27,618 nt of DNA from CAZUDO01 sp964618895 (GTDB lineage Bacteria; Desulfobacterota; Binatia; DP-6). The stretch lies in the NCBI GenBank assembly GCA_964618895.1, contig CAZUDO010000017.1, positions 1-27,618 of the forward strand, in the 5' to 3' direction. Positions 9,469 to 22,483 of the stretch are shown here, piece by piece. The notes under the pieces were generated by a model that was given only the letters and a program-made list of their open reading frames with translations, had not been told where the DNA came from and ran no database searches. The first letter of the stretch is position 1, and each line of letters opens with the position of its first letter. The position numbers were made by a program, and so were the translations under genes.

Positions 9469-10793
9469 GGCGCGTCTTCGCCTTCCTGTTCGCGCTCGTG
9501 GTCGCGCGCGGTGCGTCCGCCGGAGATGCCCGCGTGGCGGCGCTGGTCGCGGCGCTCGACCATCTGCTCGGTCACGAGCGCCCGGCCGGCGCGTGGACCT
9601 ACGAGACACCACCGGGGAGCCCGCCGGGCACCCGGCCCCCGCCGTGGACGGACGTCCTCCGCCTGGCCGAGCGCATCGCCGTGCCGCTCGGATTGGCGTC
9701 GTGGGACGTGGTCGTGGTGCGCAGTCCGGGCGCCCCCGCCGGCGGCCTGGTACTGCTCGGCGGCTACCGCGTGACCGGGCGGGCGACGTATCTGGCGGCG
9801 GCGCGTCGCACCGGCGATCTCCTGGTGGCGCTCCAACTCCCGTCGGGCGGCTGGTTCTCCGAGATGCCCGCCCAGGGGGCCACGCTCGCGCGCTGGTTCG
9901 CGCTCGCCTTCCGGCGCACCACCATCGACGACGACGTGACCCCTGGGGCGGTGCGGTTGCTGCTCGCGCTCGCCGGGACCACCGGCGAGGCACGCTACCG
10001 GGACGCGGCCGCGCGCGGCGTGGAGTTCCTCCTGCGTACGCAGCGTCCCGACGGCGCCTGGCCGCTGGTATGGCGCCCGTGGTGGGAGCGCCCGTTCGCG
10101 TCGCGCTACGAGGGCTATGCGACCCTGAACGACGGCGCCACGACGGCCACCGTCGATACGCTGCTGGTGGCCGCGCGCGTGCTCGGCCGGAGCGATTGCC
10201 TCGCCGCCGCCCGCCGTGGCGGCCAGTGGCTCGTGCGCGCCCAGGGGGCGCGGCCGCAGGCGGCATGGGCGCAGCAGTACGACGCACGCGGCATGCCGGC
10301 ACCGGCGCGCCCCTTCGAGCCGGCCGCCCTCGCGGCCTGGGAGACACGCTTCGCGCTCGACACGCTGCTGGCGCTCGCGGTCGCCACCGGCGACCGCGCC
10401 TGGTGCGCACCCGTTCCAGGCGCGGTCGATTGGCTCGTCCGTTCCGCGCTCCGGCCGGGCTGCTGGGCACGGTTCTACGCGCCCGGGACCAATGCCCCCA
10501 TCTACCTCGGGCCGGAAGGTACGCCGGTGGCCGACCCCGGAAGCGCGCGGCCGAGCTACACCTGGACCGGAGACTTCGGCATTCCGTTCCTGCTGGCGCG
10601 GCTCGGGATCGAGGCGGCGCGCGGCGCGGGGCCGCTCGAGGCGCCGCTCATGGGCGACCCCGGGCTCTGCCCCGGCGACCCGCCCCCCGCCTTCGACCGC
10701 AGCTCGACGCGGGACCCGCGCGCGCTCATCGCGCACGCCGCTGTGCTGCTGGCCGCGCTCGACCCGCCGCCGCCGGCGCCGTGCCGGCCGTGA
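9465..10793 (+). CDS. Secreted pectate lyase, polysaccharide lyase family 10-like
   Basis: 442 aa starting at TTG, overlapping the preceding micro-ORF stop (TTGA). The signal peptide is MRRVFAFLFALVVARGASA. The body is an alpha/alpha-toroid-like helical protein. PL10-type landmarks are IDDDVT (D155-D157), QRPDGAWP from Q193, TLNDGATT (N222, D223), WAQQYD (W268-D273) and ARPFEPAAL shortly after; these match the family's NGGWP, NDGA and WCAQ.D blocks. PL10 enzymes cleave polygalacturonate by Ca-dependent beta-elimination. The catalytic Asp and Arg were not aligned rigorously, so activity is inferred. The gene is last in the parC-parE block and abuts the convergent gene at 10794 with no gap. It may be cotranscribed with the topoisomerase genes, although the functions look unrelated. 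Confidence 0.75.
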   Translation: MRRVFAFLFALVVARGASAGDARVAALVAALDHLLGHERPAGAWTYETPPGSPPGTRPPPWTDVLRLAERIAVPLGLASWDVVVVRSPGAPAGGLVLLGGYRVTGRATYLAAARRTGDLLVALQLPSGGWFSEMPAQGATLARWFALAFRRTTIDDDVTPGAVRLLLALAGTTGEARYRDAAARGVEFLLRTQRPDGAWPLVWRPWWERPFASRYEGYATLNDGATTATVDTLLVAARVLGRSDCLAAARRGGQWLVRAQGARPQAAWAQQYDARGMPAPARPFEPAALAAWETRFALDTLLALAVATGDRAWCAPVPGAVDWLVRSALRPGCWARFYAPGTNAPIYLGPEGTPVADPGSARPSYTWTGDFGIPFLLARLGIEAARGAGPLEAPLMGDPGLCPGDPPPAFDRSSTRDPRALIAHAAVLLAALDPPPPAPCRP

Positions 10794-11519
10794 CTACGGG
10801 GCGCGCACGAGGCTGAGCTCGATCTCGGCGCGCAGCACGGTCGGTAGCGGGTCCAAGCCGTCGTGGTCGACGACGGTCATGGATCGCACGGCGGTGATCA
10901 CCGGGACGCCGGTGCGCGGGCCCCGTTTGGGGGGGCGCAGCACGCCGAGCACGGCCGCCGCCACATTCCGTGGCAGCGGCTGGTAGAGCAGGTCGAGGAG
11001 GGCCGTCTCCAGGAGCACGCGTTCGCTCAGACGCGCGTAGGTGGTGTGGGCCGCGTAGCCCTTCAGCACGCCCTCGCAGGTCTCTTGTGCCACCGGCGCG
11101 GTGGAGAATGGGCGGATGGCCGGCAGGTCCCGGCCCGCGAGCGGGGGCCCCGGGGTGTTGTGGCCGATGATCTGGATGGTGGCGGTGGTGGTCGCGGTGC
11201 CGGTCGTGCACGCCACGTTCTCGCACGAGGTGTTTGGATCGGAGTCGCAGGTCTCGTTGTCGGTGACGACGAGCACGAACTCGGCCGGGATCGGCTGGGC
11301 GACCAGGGTGGGGGACGCCAGGTTGCCGAAGACGCGACACGGGTCTTGGCCCGGTGGGCACGATATCGCATTGATGTCGCACGGTGTGCCGTCCGCGCAC
11401 ACGCCCACCGTCGTCTGGCGACCGTCGGGGACGTCAGGGATCGTCACCGCGCCGCCCCACCCCGAGACAGGCAGAAACAGCGTCAGCGACATGAACGCGA
11501 GCAGTACCATCGAATGCAT
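10794..11519 (-). CDS. Secreted protein of unknown function
   Basis: 241 aa. ATG 11519 is chosen over 11531 because GGAGG lies 5 nt before it. The signal peptide is MHSMVLLAFMSLTLFLPVSG. The mature protein has a Cys-rich N-terminal half (VCADGTPCDINAISC, DNETCDSDPNTSCENVAC) with a TTTATIQIIGHN strand. The C-terminal half is helical and Leu-rich (LSERVLLETALLDLLYQPL), with VPVITAVRSMTVVDHDG near the end. No family is recognised. The Cys pairs and signal peptide point to an extracytoplasmic, disulfide-bonded protein, in keeping with the other secreted Cys-rich proteins here. Its stop directly abuts the pectate lyase stop. Confidence 0.7.
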   Translation of the reverse strand: MHSMVLLAFMSLTLFLPVSGWGGAVTIPDVPDGRQTTVGVCADGTPCDINAISCPPGQDPCRVFGNLASPTLVAQPIPAEFVLVVTDNETCDSDPNTSCENVACTTGTATTTATIQIIGHNTPGPPLAGRDLPAIRPFSTAPVAQETCEGVLKGYAAHTTYARLSERVLLETALLDLLYQPLPRNVAAAVLGVLRPPKRGPRTGVPVITAVRSMTVVDHDGLDPLPTVLRAEIELSLVRAP

Positions 11520-11588
11520 GAAAGCCTCCATCTGGCTGCCAGTCTGTGTGGGTGAGATGCGATACGTACGCCAGCCCGTGCGCGGTTG

Positions 11589-11867
11589 TCAACGCGATTC
11601 GTGCGCGTGCGCCACCTGAACCTCGTCGTCGATGCCGTGCACGCGCGTCAACCCGCCGCGCGTGTATCCGAACGCGGGATCGATCGCGAGCGCGCGGTGC
11701 AGGAGGTGCGCGCCTTCGCGCAGGTCGCACTCGAGGAGCCGCGGCAGCTCGATCAGGAAGAGTCCCTTCGCCGTCAGCGCGTCGGGCGACTCGGGCGCCA
11801 GCGCGAGCGTCCGGTCGATGGCGCGCTTGCCGCATGCGTCGCTTAGCAGGTAGGTTGCGCCGGACTG
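11589..11867 (-). pseudogene. C-terminal stub of a TPR-like protein
   Basis: An open frame of 92 codons lies between a TAG (11868-11870) and the TGA at 11589, with no usable start near its left end. It reads GKRAIDRTLALAPESPDALT and LLHRALAIDPAFGYTRGG, which is typical tetratricopeptide spacing (ALALAPESPDAL, RALAIDPAF). GC-rich third positions support former coding. The 5' part is absent, so I read it as the preserved end of a deleted TPR gene. A short gene using a non-ATG start is less likely. Confidence 0.5.
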
Positions 11868-11897
11868 CTAACCGGGCTGAGCAACGGCCGCCGGCCG

Positions 11898-12008
11898 TCA
11901 GCCGCTACGCCGGTACGCCAACACCATTCCGAGGGCGGTCACGATGGAAACCGCGAGGCCCACGGTGAGGCTCGCCGGGCGATAGCGGAACTCGACCGTG
12001 GACGTACC
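11898..12008 (-). pseudogene. C-terminal stub resembling a YfhO-family membrane protein
   Basis: About 36 codons in the third frame, directly after the luciferase-like gene, read STVEFRYRPASLTVGLAVS, then a hydrophobic span (IVTALGMVLAY) and RRSG-stop. VEFRYRP.S followed by one final membrane span is how many YfhO-type (GT-C-like) membrane proteins end. Upstream, the frame is lost inside the monooxygenase gene, so only the tail remains. Together with the TPR stub it marks a deletion scar of 400 bp between two intact genes. The family call rests on a short segment. Confidence 0.45.
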
Positions 12009-12009
12009 C

Positions 12010-13074
12010 TCACCACCGGTGCAGCTCGGGCAACACCTCGCGCGCAAAGAGCCGCATGCTGGCCTCCGCCTGGGCCGGCGGCAGGGCGCCGTAGCGTACG
12101 ATGACCGACAGCTCGAAGTCGCCGACCAGCTCGCGCCGGCGGCGGAGCTTGGCGATCAGCGTCTCGGGCGAGCCCCAGCTCTGCACCTGGTAGTAGCTCG
12201 CGGCCTGGTCCTCCTTGCCGATCGACGACAAGACCTCGCCCGCCCGGGCGTACATCTCGTAGCCGCGCACGCCCTCGAAGTGGCCGGCGAGGAGCTCGTA
12301 ATGGTCGAGGACGGACAGGTAGTACTCGGCCATGTGGACGCGCGCGGTTGCCTCCGCGGCGGCGTCGTCGGGGGCGCAGTAGAGAAGGTCGCAGGTGAGC
12401 GGCGGCGGGGGCGGGTCGCCGTGGGCGTCGCGGTAGACGCCCTGGTAGGTCTTGAGCGCGCCCTCGGCCCACATCTCCCACGGGATCTGCGAGAAGATGG
12501 TGAGCCGGGCGCCCAGCCGCGCCGCCTGCTCGACCGAATCGGGCGACATGCCGATGGCATACAGGCGGTCCCGGAAGCCGCGCAGCGGCCGCGGTCGGAT
12601 GTCGACGCGGGCCTGCGGGTAGTACGGCCCGTCGCCCGCGATCCAGCCGCGGTCGGTGGCTTCCAGGATCATGCGCGCCGCTTCGTCGAAGCGCGCGCGC
12701 GATTCGTCCATCGTGATGCCGAAGCCGCCGTACTCGCGCCGGGCGAGCCCGCGCCCGAGCCCGAGCACGGCCCGGCCGCCGGAGAGATGGTCGAGCAGCA
12801 CGATCTTCTCCGCCACCCGGAGCGGCGTATTCCAGGGCAGGATGAAGGCCCCGGTGCCGAGCTGGATGCGCTCGGTGCGTGCCGCCAGATACGACAGGAA
12901 TTGCGTATTGTCGGGGCAGGCGGCGTAGTCGGTGAAGTGATGCTCGACGACGAACACCTTGTCGAAGCCGAGCGGCTCGGCCAGCTCGGCGAGCCGCGTC
13001 TCCAGGGCGAAGTGGTCGGCGTCGGAGAGCGCCCCGGCGTAATTCTGGAAGATGAGCTGGAGGGAGACGTCCAT
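12010..13074 (-). CDS. Luciferase-like (LLM class) flavin-dependent monooxygenase
   Basis: 354 aa from MDVSLQLIFQNY; an in-frame ATG at 13092 would add six residues, but neither start has a clear ribosome site. Family features are FDKVFVVEHHFTDY, TERIQLGTGAFILPWNTPLR, VAEKIVLLDHLSGGRAVLGLGRG (the LLM core binding reduced flavin phosphate), and FDEAARMILEATDRG. Such enzymes use FMNH2 (or F420H2) and O2 to oxidise aldehydes, alkanesulfonates or other small substrates; this subgroup is often annotated simply as LLM oxidoreductase. It is the last gene of a minus-strand operon after the alpha/beta hydrolase (50-bp gap). The substrate cannot be told from sequence. Confidence 0.82.
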   Translation of the reverse strand: MDVSLQLIFQNYAGALSDADHFALETRLAELAEPLGFDKVFVVEHHFTDYAACPDNTQFLSYLAARTERIQLGTGAFILPWNTPLRVAEKIVLLDHLSGGRAVLGLGRGLARREYGGFGITMDESRARFDEAARMILEATDRGWIAGDGPYYPQARVDIRPRPLRGFRDRLYAIGMSPDSVEQAARLGARLTIFSQIPWEMWAEGALKTYQGVYRDAHGDPPPPPLTCDLLYCAPDDAAAEATARVHMAEYYLSVLDHYELLAGHFEGVRGYEMYARAGEVLSSIGKEDQAASYYQVQSWGSPETLIAKLRRRRELVGDFELSVIVRYGALPPAQAEASMRLFAREVLPELHRW

Positions 13075-13124
13075 GGAGCCGGCGTAGCACACCCGCTCGC
13101 GCGCCGACCAGCCGTGGCCGCGGG

Positions 13125-14024
13125 CTACGCGCCCATGGCCCGGCGCTGGAGGAGCGCCCGCCAGTCGGCCTCGGGCACGGCGGCGGGGGTGGTGGTGTCG
13201 ATGAACTCGACCAGGGTCTCGACGAACCGCTCCGGCGCTTCGCAGTGCGGGAAATGGCCGACGTTCTCGAAGATCACCAGGCGACTGCCCGGGATCTCAC
13301 GCGCGGCTGCCTCGGCGTGACGCGCGGGGATGAGGGTGTCGCGGCGGCCCCATACGATCAGGGTCGGCACGTGTGCGGCCAGGTAGAGCCGGTCGACGGC
13401 GCTCACCGTCTGGCCCTGCGGGTCGATGACGGCACGCAGCGTGCGCAAGAAGGCCCGGCGCGCGTCCGCGTCGGCCAGCGAGGCGTAGCTCCGCCACATC
13501 TCCTGCACCACCGGGGCGGCGCGGAGCCCGAACCCGCCGAGCCAGGACGCGACGCGCTGCCCGGCGTCGCGCAGGGCGGGCGCGCACGCCAGCGCGAGGA
13601 CGTATTCGCTGCCCGGGGCGCTGAGCGCCCGGAGCAGCCCGTTGACCTCGCGCCCGAGCCCGCCGCTCGACACCAGCACGAGGCGTTCGCAGCGTTCGGG
13701 AAACTGATAGGCGAGCTGCATCGCGACGCCGCCCCCGAAGGACTGGCCGACCAGCGTCGCGCGGTCGTGCCCCAGGGTGATGAGCAGGTCGCGCACGACG
13801 TTGGCATGCGCGCTCACCGCGTACTCGGTGCGCGGCGTGGCGGATGCCCCGTGGCCGAGCAGATCCGGCGCCACCACCGTGAACCGTCGTGCCAGGGCCG
13901 GCATGACATGCTCCCAGGTGGCCGAGCTGCCGGCCATGCCGTGCAGCAGGACGACGACCGGGCCGTCGCCCGCCGTCCGGACGGCCATGCGGTGGCCGTG
14001 AATGGAGACGTGGCGCACGTCCAT
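13125..14024 (-). CDS. Alpha/beta hydrolase
   Basis: 299 aa, no signal peptide. It has a standard alpha/beta-hydrolase fold: oxyanion loop LLHGMAGSS (about 27-34), DLLGHGAS, nucleophile elbow GQSFGG with S95, acid D229 in WGRRDTLIP, and H257 in VGHFPH. The length and the PTLIVWGRRD block resemble C-C bond hydrolases/haloperoxidase-like esterases acting on small molecules. GGAGGTGA just before the ATG gives a strong ribosome site. It begins 3 bp after the stop of the ribbon-helix-helix regulator and precedes the flavin monooxygenase, so a joint oxidative catabolism step (oxygenation then hydrolysis) is plausible but inferred. Confidence 0.85.
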   Translation of the reverse strand: MDVRHVSIHGHRMAVRTAGDGPVVVLLHGMAGSSATWEHVMPALARRFTVVAPDLLGHGASATPRTEYAVSAHANVVRDLLITLGHDRATLVGQSFGGGVAMQLAYQFPERCERLVLVSSGGLGREVNGLLRALSAPGSEYVLALACAPALRDAGQRVASWLGGFGLRAAPVVQEMWRSYASLADADARRAFLRTLRAVIDPQGQTVSAVDRLYLAAHVPTLIVWGRRDTLIPARHAEAAAREIPGSRLVIFENVGHFPHCEAPERFVETLVEFIDTTTPAAVPEADWRALLQRRAMGA

Positions 14025-14027
14025 GAG

Positions 14028-14510
14028 TCACCTCCGTCGCTTGCGTGGTGGCCCCGGGCCTGGGCCTTCGAGCCGGCCGAGGCACGGGGCGCAGATGATG
14101 ATGGTGCGCGGGCCGGGGTGGTCGTGCACCGCGATCGCACCCCGGCTGCCCTTGCGCAGGATGGCGTTGCAGTGCGCGCACACTGCGTTCAGGTTGAGCA
14201 CCACCTCCTGCCAGGCCAGGATCTCGCGCGCGTCCGGTGCAGACGGGGCACGGCCGGGCGGCGGCAGGGTGTCCTCGCCGGCGATGGCGAGCGCGACGTT
14301 GGTGCTGTCGGTGACGATGTTCTCGACCAGGCCGAAGGTGTTGAGGAGGACGTTGCGCACCACGGTCGAGACCGACATGCCGAGGCTCCGGGCGCGGCGC
14401 TTCAGATGGTGGTCGAGCGACTCGGGCACCCGCGTGTGCAGGACGCGCTCTTTGCGCTCGCCGGCGTCGGGGGGGGCCGCGCCCGGGCGTTCGCCGTCGG
14501 GGGACTTCAT
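14028..14510 (-). CDS. Ribbon-helix-helix regulator with C-terminal zinc-ribbon-like CxxC pairs
   Basis: 160 aa from ATG 14510. An upstream ATG at 14543 would add eleven residues but overlaps the likely promoter. Residues 21-60 (RVLHTRVPESLDHHLKRRA, then SLGMSVSTVVRNVLLNTFG) fit a ribbon-helix-helix DNA-binding fold: one strand then two helices. The C-terminal part carries C111-A-H-C114 and C140-A-P-C143, a probable structural or sensing zinc site, and a basic RKRRR tail. As first gene of the operon with the hydrolase and monooxygenase, under a dyad-containing promoter, it is probably an autoregulating repressor. The pairing of an RHH fold with a CxxC-x25-CxxC module is not one I can name. 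Confidence 0.65.
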   Translation of the reverse strand: MKSPDGERPGAAPPDAGERKERVLHTRVPESLDHHLKRRARSLGMSVSTVVRNVLLNTFGLVENIVTDSTNVALAIAGEDTLPPPGRAPSAPDAREILAWQEVVLNLNAVCAHCNAILRKGSRGAIAVHDHPGPRTIIICAPCLGRLEGPGPGPPRKRRR

Positions 14511-14521
14511 CGACGGCTCTG

Positions 14522-14564
14522 TCCGTAATCGGATGTGACACATTTGTCAATCAATGTGATACAC
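14522..14564 (-). promoter_or_regulatory. Candidate promoter and operator of the RHH-hydrolase-monooxygenase operon
   Basis: On the minus strand a perfect TTGACA -35 (14550 down to 14545) is followed after 17 nt by TACGGA, a poor -10. It overlaps an imperfect dyad at 14535-14564 whose inner half-sites are CACATT and AATGTG on the plus strand, flanked by related TGACA and TGATAC bases. The AT-rich patch stands out in GC-rich surroundings. Autoregulation by the RHH protein is inferred. A promoter for the divergent lipoprotein gene may share it. Confidence 0.4.
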
Positions 14565-14617
14565 GCCTGCGACGGCGGTGGCATCGAACGCGCGCCTGGG
14601 GTACCTCCGTCGAGACC

Positions 14618-15433
14618 ATGAGCCGACGCTTAGTGCTATGCGCCGCGGTGGTCGTCCTGGCCGCCTGCGGTGGCCCGCCCCCCGAGCCGACCCCCGCCCC
14701 GGCGGTCACGGTCGACGCCACCAGTCCGGCCCCCTCGCCACCGCCGCCGGTCAACGACGACACGCCCGTGCGCACCCGGAGCGGCAAGGTCGCGGTCAGC
14801 CAGGACCCGCGCCGGCCGCCGGCGCTCGGTCCCGCGCCCGCCAAGGTGACCATCGTCGTGTACAGCGACTTCCAGTGTCCGGTCTGCCGGCGGATCACCG
14901 ATGCCACCTACCAGATCGCCGAGGAGTGGCCGGGCGAGGTGCGGCTCGAGTTCCGGCAGCTCGCGCTCAGTTCGCACCAGCACGCGGCGGGCGCGGCCGT
15001 CGCCGCCCTGGCGGCGCACCGGCAGGGGAAGTTCTGGGAGATGCACGACCTGCTGTTCGCCAACCAGGGCGCGCTCGACGCCGCCAGCCTGGAGGGCTAC
15101 GCGCGACAGCTCGGCCTCGACCTGGCGCGCTTCCGGCAGGACGTGGACGACCCGACGCTGCGGGCGCGCGTCGAGGAGGAGAGCGCACTCGCCGGGCGCC
15201 TCGGCGCGGGCGCCACCCCCGCCTTCCTGATCAACGGCACGCTCGGCGTCGGGTGGGCGAGCTGGATGGCGTTCCGGTCGCAGGTCGACCAGGAGCGGAA
15301 GGCCGTCGATGCGCTGCTCGCGCAGGGGACGCCGCTCGCGCAGGTGCACGCCGCGCGTGCCCGCCAGCACCTGACCGACCCCGCCCAATGGAAGGCGTAC
15401 CAGGCCGCCGTCATCGCCAACGAGGGGACGTGA
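14618..15433 (+). CDS. DsbA-family thioredoxin-fold lipoprotein
   Basis: 271 aa. Lipoprotein signal MSRRLVLCAAVVVLAAC with the lipobox Cys at 17, then a Pro-rich linker (about 20-75). The thioredoxin-fold domain has the redox motif C87-P-V-C90 in YSDFQCPVC, the inserted helical domain (GKFWEMHDLLFANQGAL), and the cis-Pro loop GATPAFLING with P201. This is the DsbA/BdbD-like type IV pattern of disulfide oxidoreductases, placed on the outer face of the membrane. It could help fold the many Cys-rich secreted proteins in this region; that link is inferred. It is followed by the EF-P gene 2 bp after its stop, so the two may be cotranscribed. No clear Shine-Dalgarno precedes the ATG. Confidence 0.82.
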   Translation: MSRRLVLCAAVVVLAACGGPPPEPTPAPAVTVDATSPAPSPPPPVNDDTPVRTRSGKVAVSQDPRRPPALGPAPAKVTIVVYSDFQCPVCRRITDATYQIAEEWPGEVRLEFRQLALSSHQHAAGAAVAALAAHRQGKFWEMHDLLFANQGALDAASLEGYARQLGLDLARFRQDVDDPTLRARVEEESALAGRLGAGATPAFLINGTLGVGWASWMAFRSQVDQERKAVDALLAQGTPLAQVHAARARQHLTDPAQWKAYQAAVIANEGT

Positions 15434-15435
15434 GC

Positions 15436-16008
15436 ATGGTCACCACGGGAGACTTCAAGCGCGGACTCCGTATCCTGTTCGAGGACCAGCCGTACGCGGT
15501 CGAGGACTTCACCGTCCAGTCGCCGTCGGCCCGCGGCGCGGCCACCTTGGTGAAGGCGCGGCTCCGCAACGTCGTCACCGGCACCATTCGCGACTGCACG
15601 TTCAAGTCGGGCGAGAAGTTCACCGAGCCGGACGTCGCCTACCGGCAGGTGCAGTTCCTGTACGGGGACGGCGAGGCGTGTCACTTCATGGACCAGCAGA
15701 GCTACGAGCAGTTCACGCTGCCGGTCGAGCAGCTCGGCGACACGGCCGACTGGCTGGTCGAGAACCTCGAGTTGTCGGCGGTGGTGTTCAACGGCCACGC
15801 GGTGGGCGTCAGCCTGCCCGCGTTCGTCGAGGCGACGGTCGACATGGTCGGCGCCGGTTCGCGCGGCGACACCGCGTCGGGCAAGAACCTGAAGGACGCC
15901 GTGCTCACCAACGGCCGCACCATCAAGGTGCCGCTGTTCATCGAGAGCGGGGAGAGAATCCTGGTCGACACGCGCACCTGGGAGTTTTCCAAGCGGGCGC
16001 CCAAGTAG
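15436..16008 (+). CDS. efp: Elongation factor P, with an EfpL/YeiP-type loop
   Basis: 190 aa, three beta-barrel domains as usual for EF-P: the KOW-like N-terminal domain, an OB domain (EPDVAYRQVQFLYGDGEACHF), and a C-terminal OB domain ending in LVDTRTWEFSKRAPK. EF-P relieves ribosome stalling at polyproline. The loop that reaches the peptidyl-transferase centre reads SPSARGAATLVK, placing Arg33 at the tip. Ordinary EF-P has a KPGKG.A-type Lys or SGRNAA-type Arg there, while E. coli EfpL (YeiP) has SPTARGAATLYK with Arg33. The rest is more EF-P-like (FKSGEKFTEPDV; MDQQSYEQFTLP). No EpmA/EpmB, EarP or deoxyhypusine-type modification gene is visible nearby. The gene sits 2 bp behind the DsbA-like lipoprotein gene, an unusual partner. 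Confidence 0.88.
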   Translation: MVTTGDFKRGLRILFEDQPYAVEDFTVQSPSARGAATLVKARLRNVVTGTIRDCTFKSGEKFTEPDVAYRQVQFLYGDGEACHFMDQQSYEQFTLPVEQLGDTADWLVENLELSAVVFNGHAVGVSLPAFVEATVDMVGAGSRGDTASGKNLKDAVLTNGRTIKVPLFIESGERILVDTRTWEFSKRAPK

Positions 16009-16059
16009 GCGTCCACGGAGGTCTTCCCGCCGGGGGGTGGCGTCGTGTAGGGTCGGCGC

Positions 16060-17775
<1,716 letters not shown>

Positions 17776-17821
17776 GGCGCGCCCGGGCGGACTTGACTCC
17801 GAGGCGTGCGCCGTGTGACAT

Positions 17822-17846
17822 ATCCTGTCATCAGGATGATCGGATA
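17822..17846 (+). promoter_or_regulatory. Candidate operator palindrome for the ArsR-methyltransferase/metH operon
   Basis: ATCCTG-TCAT-CAGGAT (17822-17837) is a perfect 6-bp dyad. It is nested within a wider pair, TATCC at 17821-17825 with GGATA at 17842-17846. An overlapping ATCA-GGA-TGAT dyad lies at 17830-17840. The block ends right at the ATG of the ArsR-like gene (17847), a typical position for autorepression, and is AT-richer than its surroundings. Confidence 0.5.
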
Positions 17847-18781
17847 ATGTCCGCGCTCACTGCCACCCTCGACCAGCTGCACGTGTTCGGCGATCCCACC
17901 CGGGTCCGCTTGGTGGCGTTGCTTGCCGGCCACGATCTCACCGTGGCGGACCTCACGTCCATCACCGAATTGCCGCAGTCGCGGGTGTCGACCCACCTCG
18001 GGCGCTTGCGCGAGGCTGGCGTGCTGCGCGACCGGCGGCAGGGCGCCTCCACCGTGTACTCCCTGAACGACGGCAGCATGCCGGCGCCGGCCCGCCAGGT
18101 GTGGACGCTCATCGAGCAGCACCTGGACGACGCCGTGGTGGCGGCCGATCGGGCGCGGTGCGAGGCGCTGCTGCGGGCGCGCGAGCGCGCGCTGCCGTGG
18201 CCGGACGCGGTCGCGGGCCAGATGGAGCGGCATTACTCACCGGGACGGACGTGGGAGGCGACGGCCCGCGGGCTCCTCGGCCTGGTGCGCCTCGGCGACG
18301 TGCTCGACGCGGGCTCGGGCGACGGCACCATCGCCCAGCTGCTCGCGCCGCGGGCGCGCTCGATCACCTGCCTCGACGTGAACGCCCGCATGCTCGCCGC
18401 GGCGCGCATGCGCCTCGCGGCCTGCGGCAACGTGCGCGTCGCGCGCGGCGACCTGCAGGCCATCCCCGCAGCCGCCGCGAGCTTCGACCAGGTGCTCTGC
18501 TTCAACGCCTTGACGCACGTGCTCCAGCCGGCGCGCGCGCTGGCGGAGGTGGCGCGTGTGCTCCGGCCCGGCGGGACGCTCGCCCTCATCACGCTCGACG
18601 CCCACGACCATGCCGCCGTGACCGCCAGCTACGGCCACGTCCACGCCGGCTTCAAACCGGCAGCGCTGCGCCGCCTGCTCGCCCGCAGCGGGCTCGTCAT
18701 CGAGCAGTGCGACGTGAGCGCCCGCGAGCGCCGCGAGCCGCATTTCAACGTCATCACGGCCTTCGCCCACAAGGATCCCGC

Positions 18782-18785
<4 letters not shown>
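17847..18785 (+). CDS. ArsR-type winged-helix regulator fused to a SAM-dependent methyltransferase
   Basis: 312 aa from ATG 17847, which directly follows the operator-like dyad; an in-frame ATG at 17793 would extend through it. Residues 1-95 are an ArsR winged helix: FGDPTRVRLVALLAG, recognition helix SRVSTHLGRLREAGVL, wing RDRRQGASTVYSLN. The usual metal-binding ELCVCDL of ArsR is DLTVADL here (29-36), with no Cys. Residues 145-260 are a class I methyltransferase fold: VLDAGSGDG (motif I), CLDVNARML, FDQVLCFNALTHV, LRPGGTLALITLD. The stop overlaps the metH start by ATGA. ArsR-methyltransferase fusions beside met genes are known from proteobacterial genomes, and the ArsR-family regulator SahR senses SAH. 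A SAM/SAH-responsive regulator of metH is inferred; true methyltransferase activity is possible. Confidence 0.8.

Positions 18786-22483
<3,698 letters not shown>

Noticed and set aside
17776..17846. Possible cobalamin or SAM riboswitch upstream of the metH operon
   Set aside because: The gap is only 71 bp and shows a short DNA palindrome, not a riboswitch core or B12 box.
18101..18781. N-terminal extension of the metH frame through the methyltransferase gene
   Set aside because: The extension is Arg/Ala-rich out-of-frame sequence; MetH homology begins at the ATG at 18782 with MTTAATLDALLSRRILVLDG.
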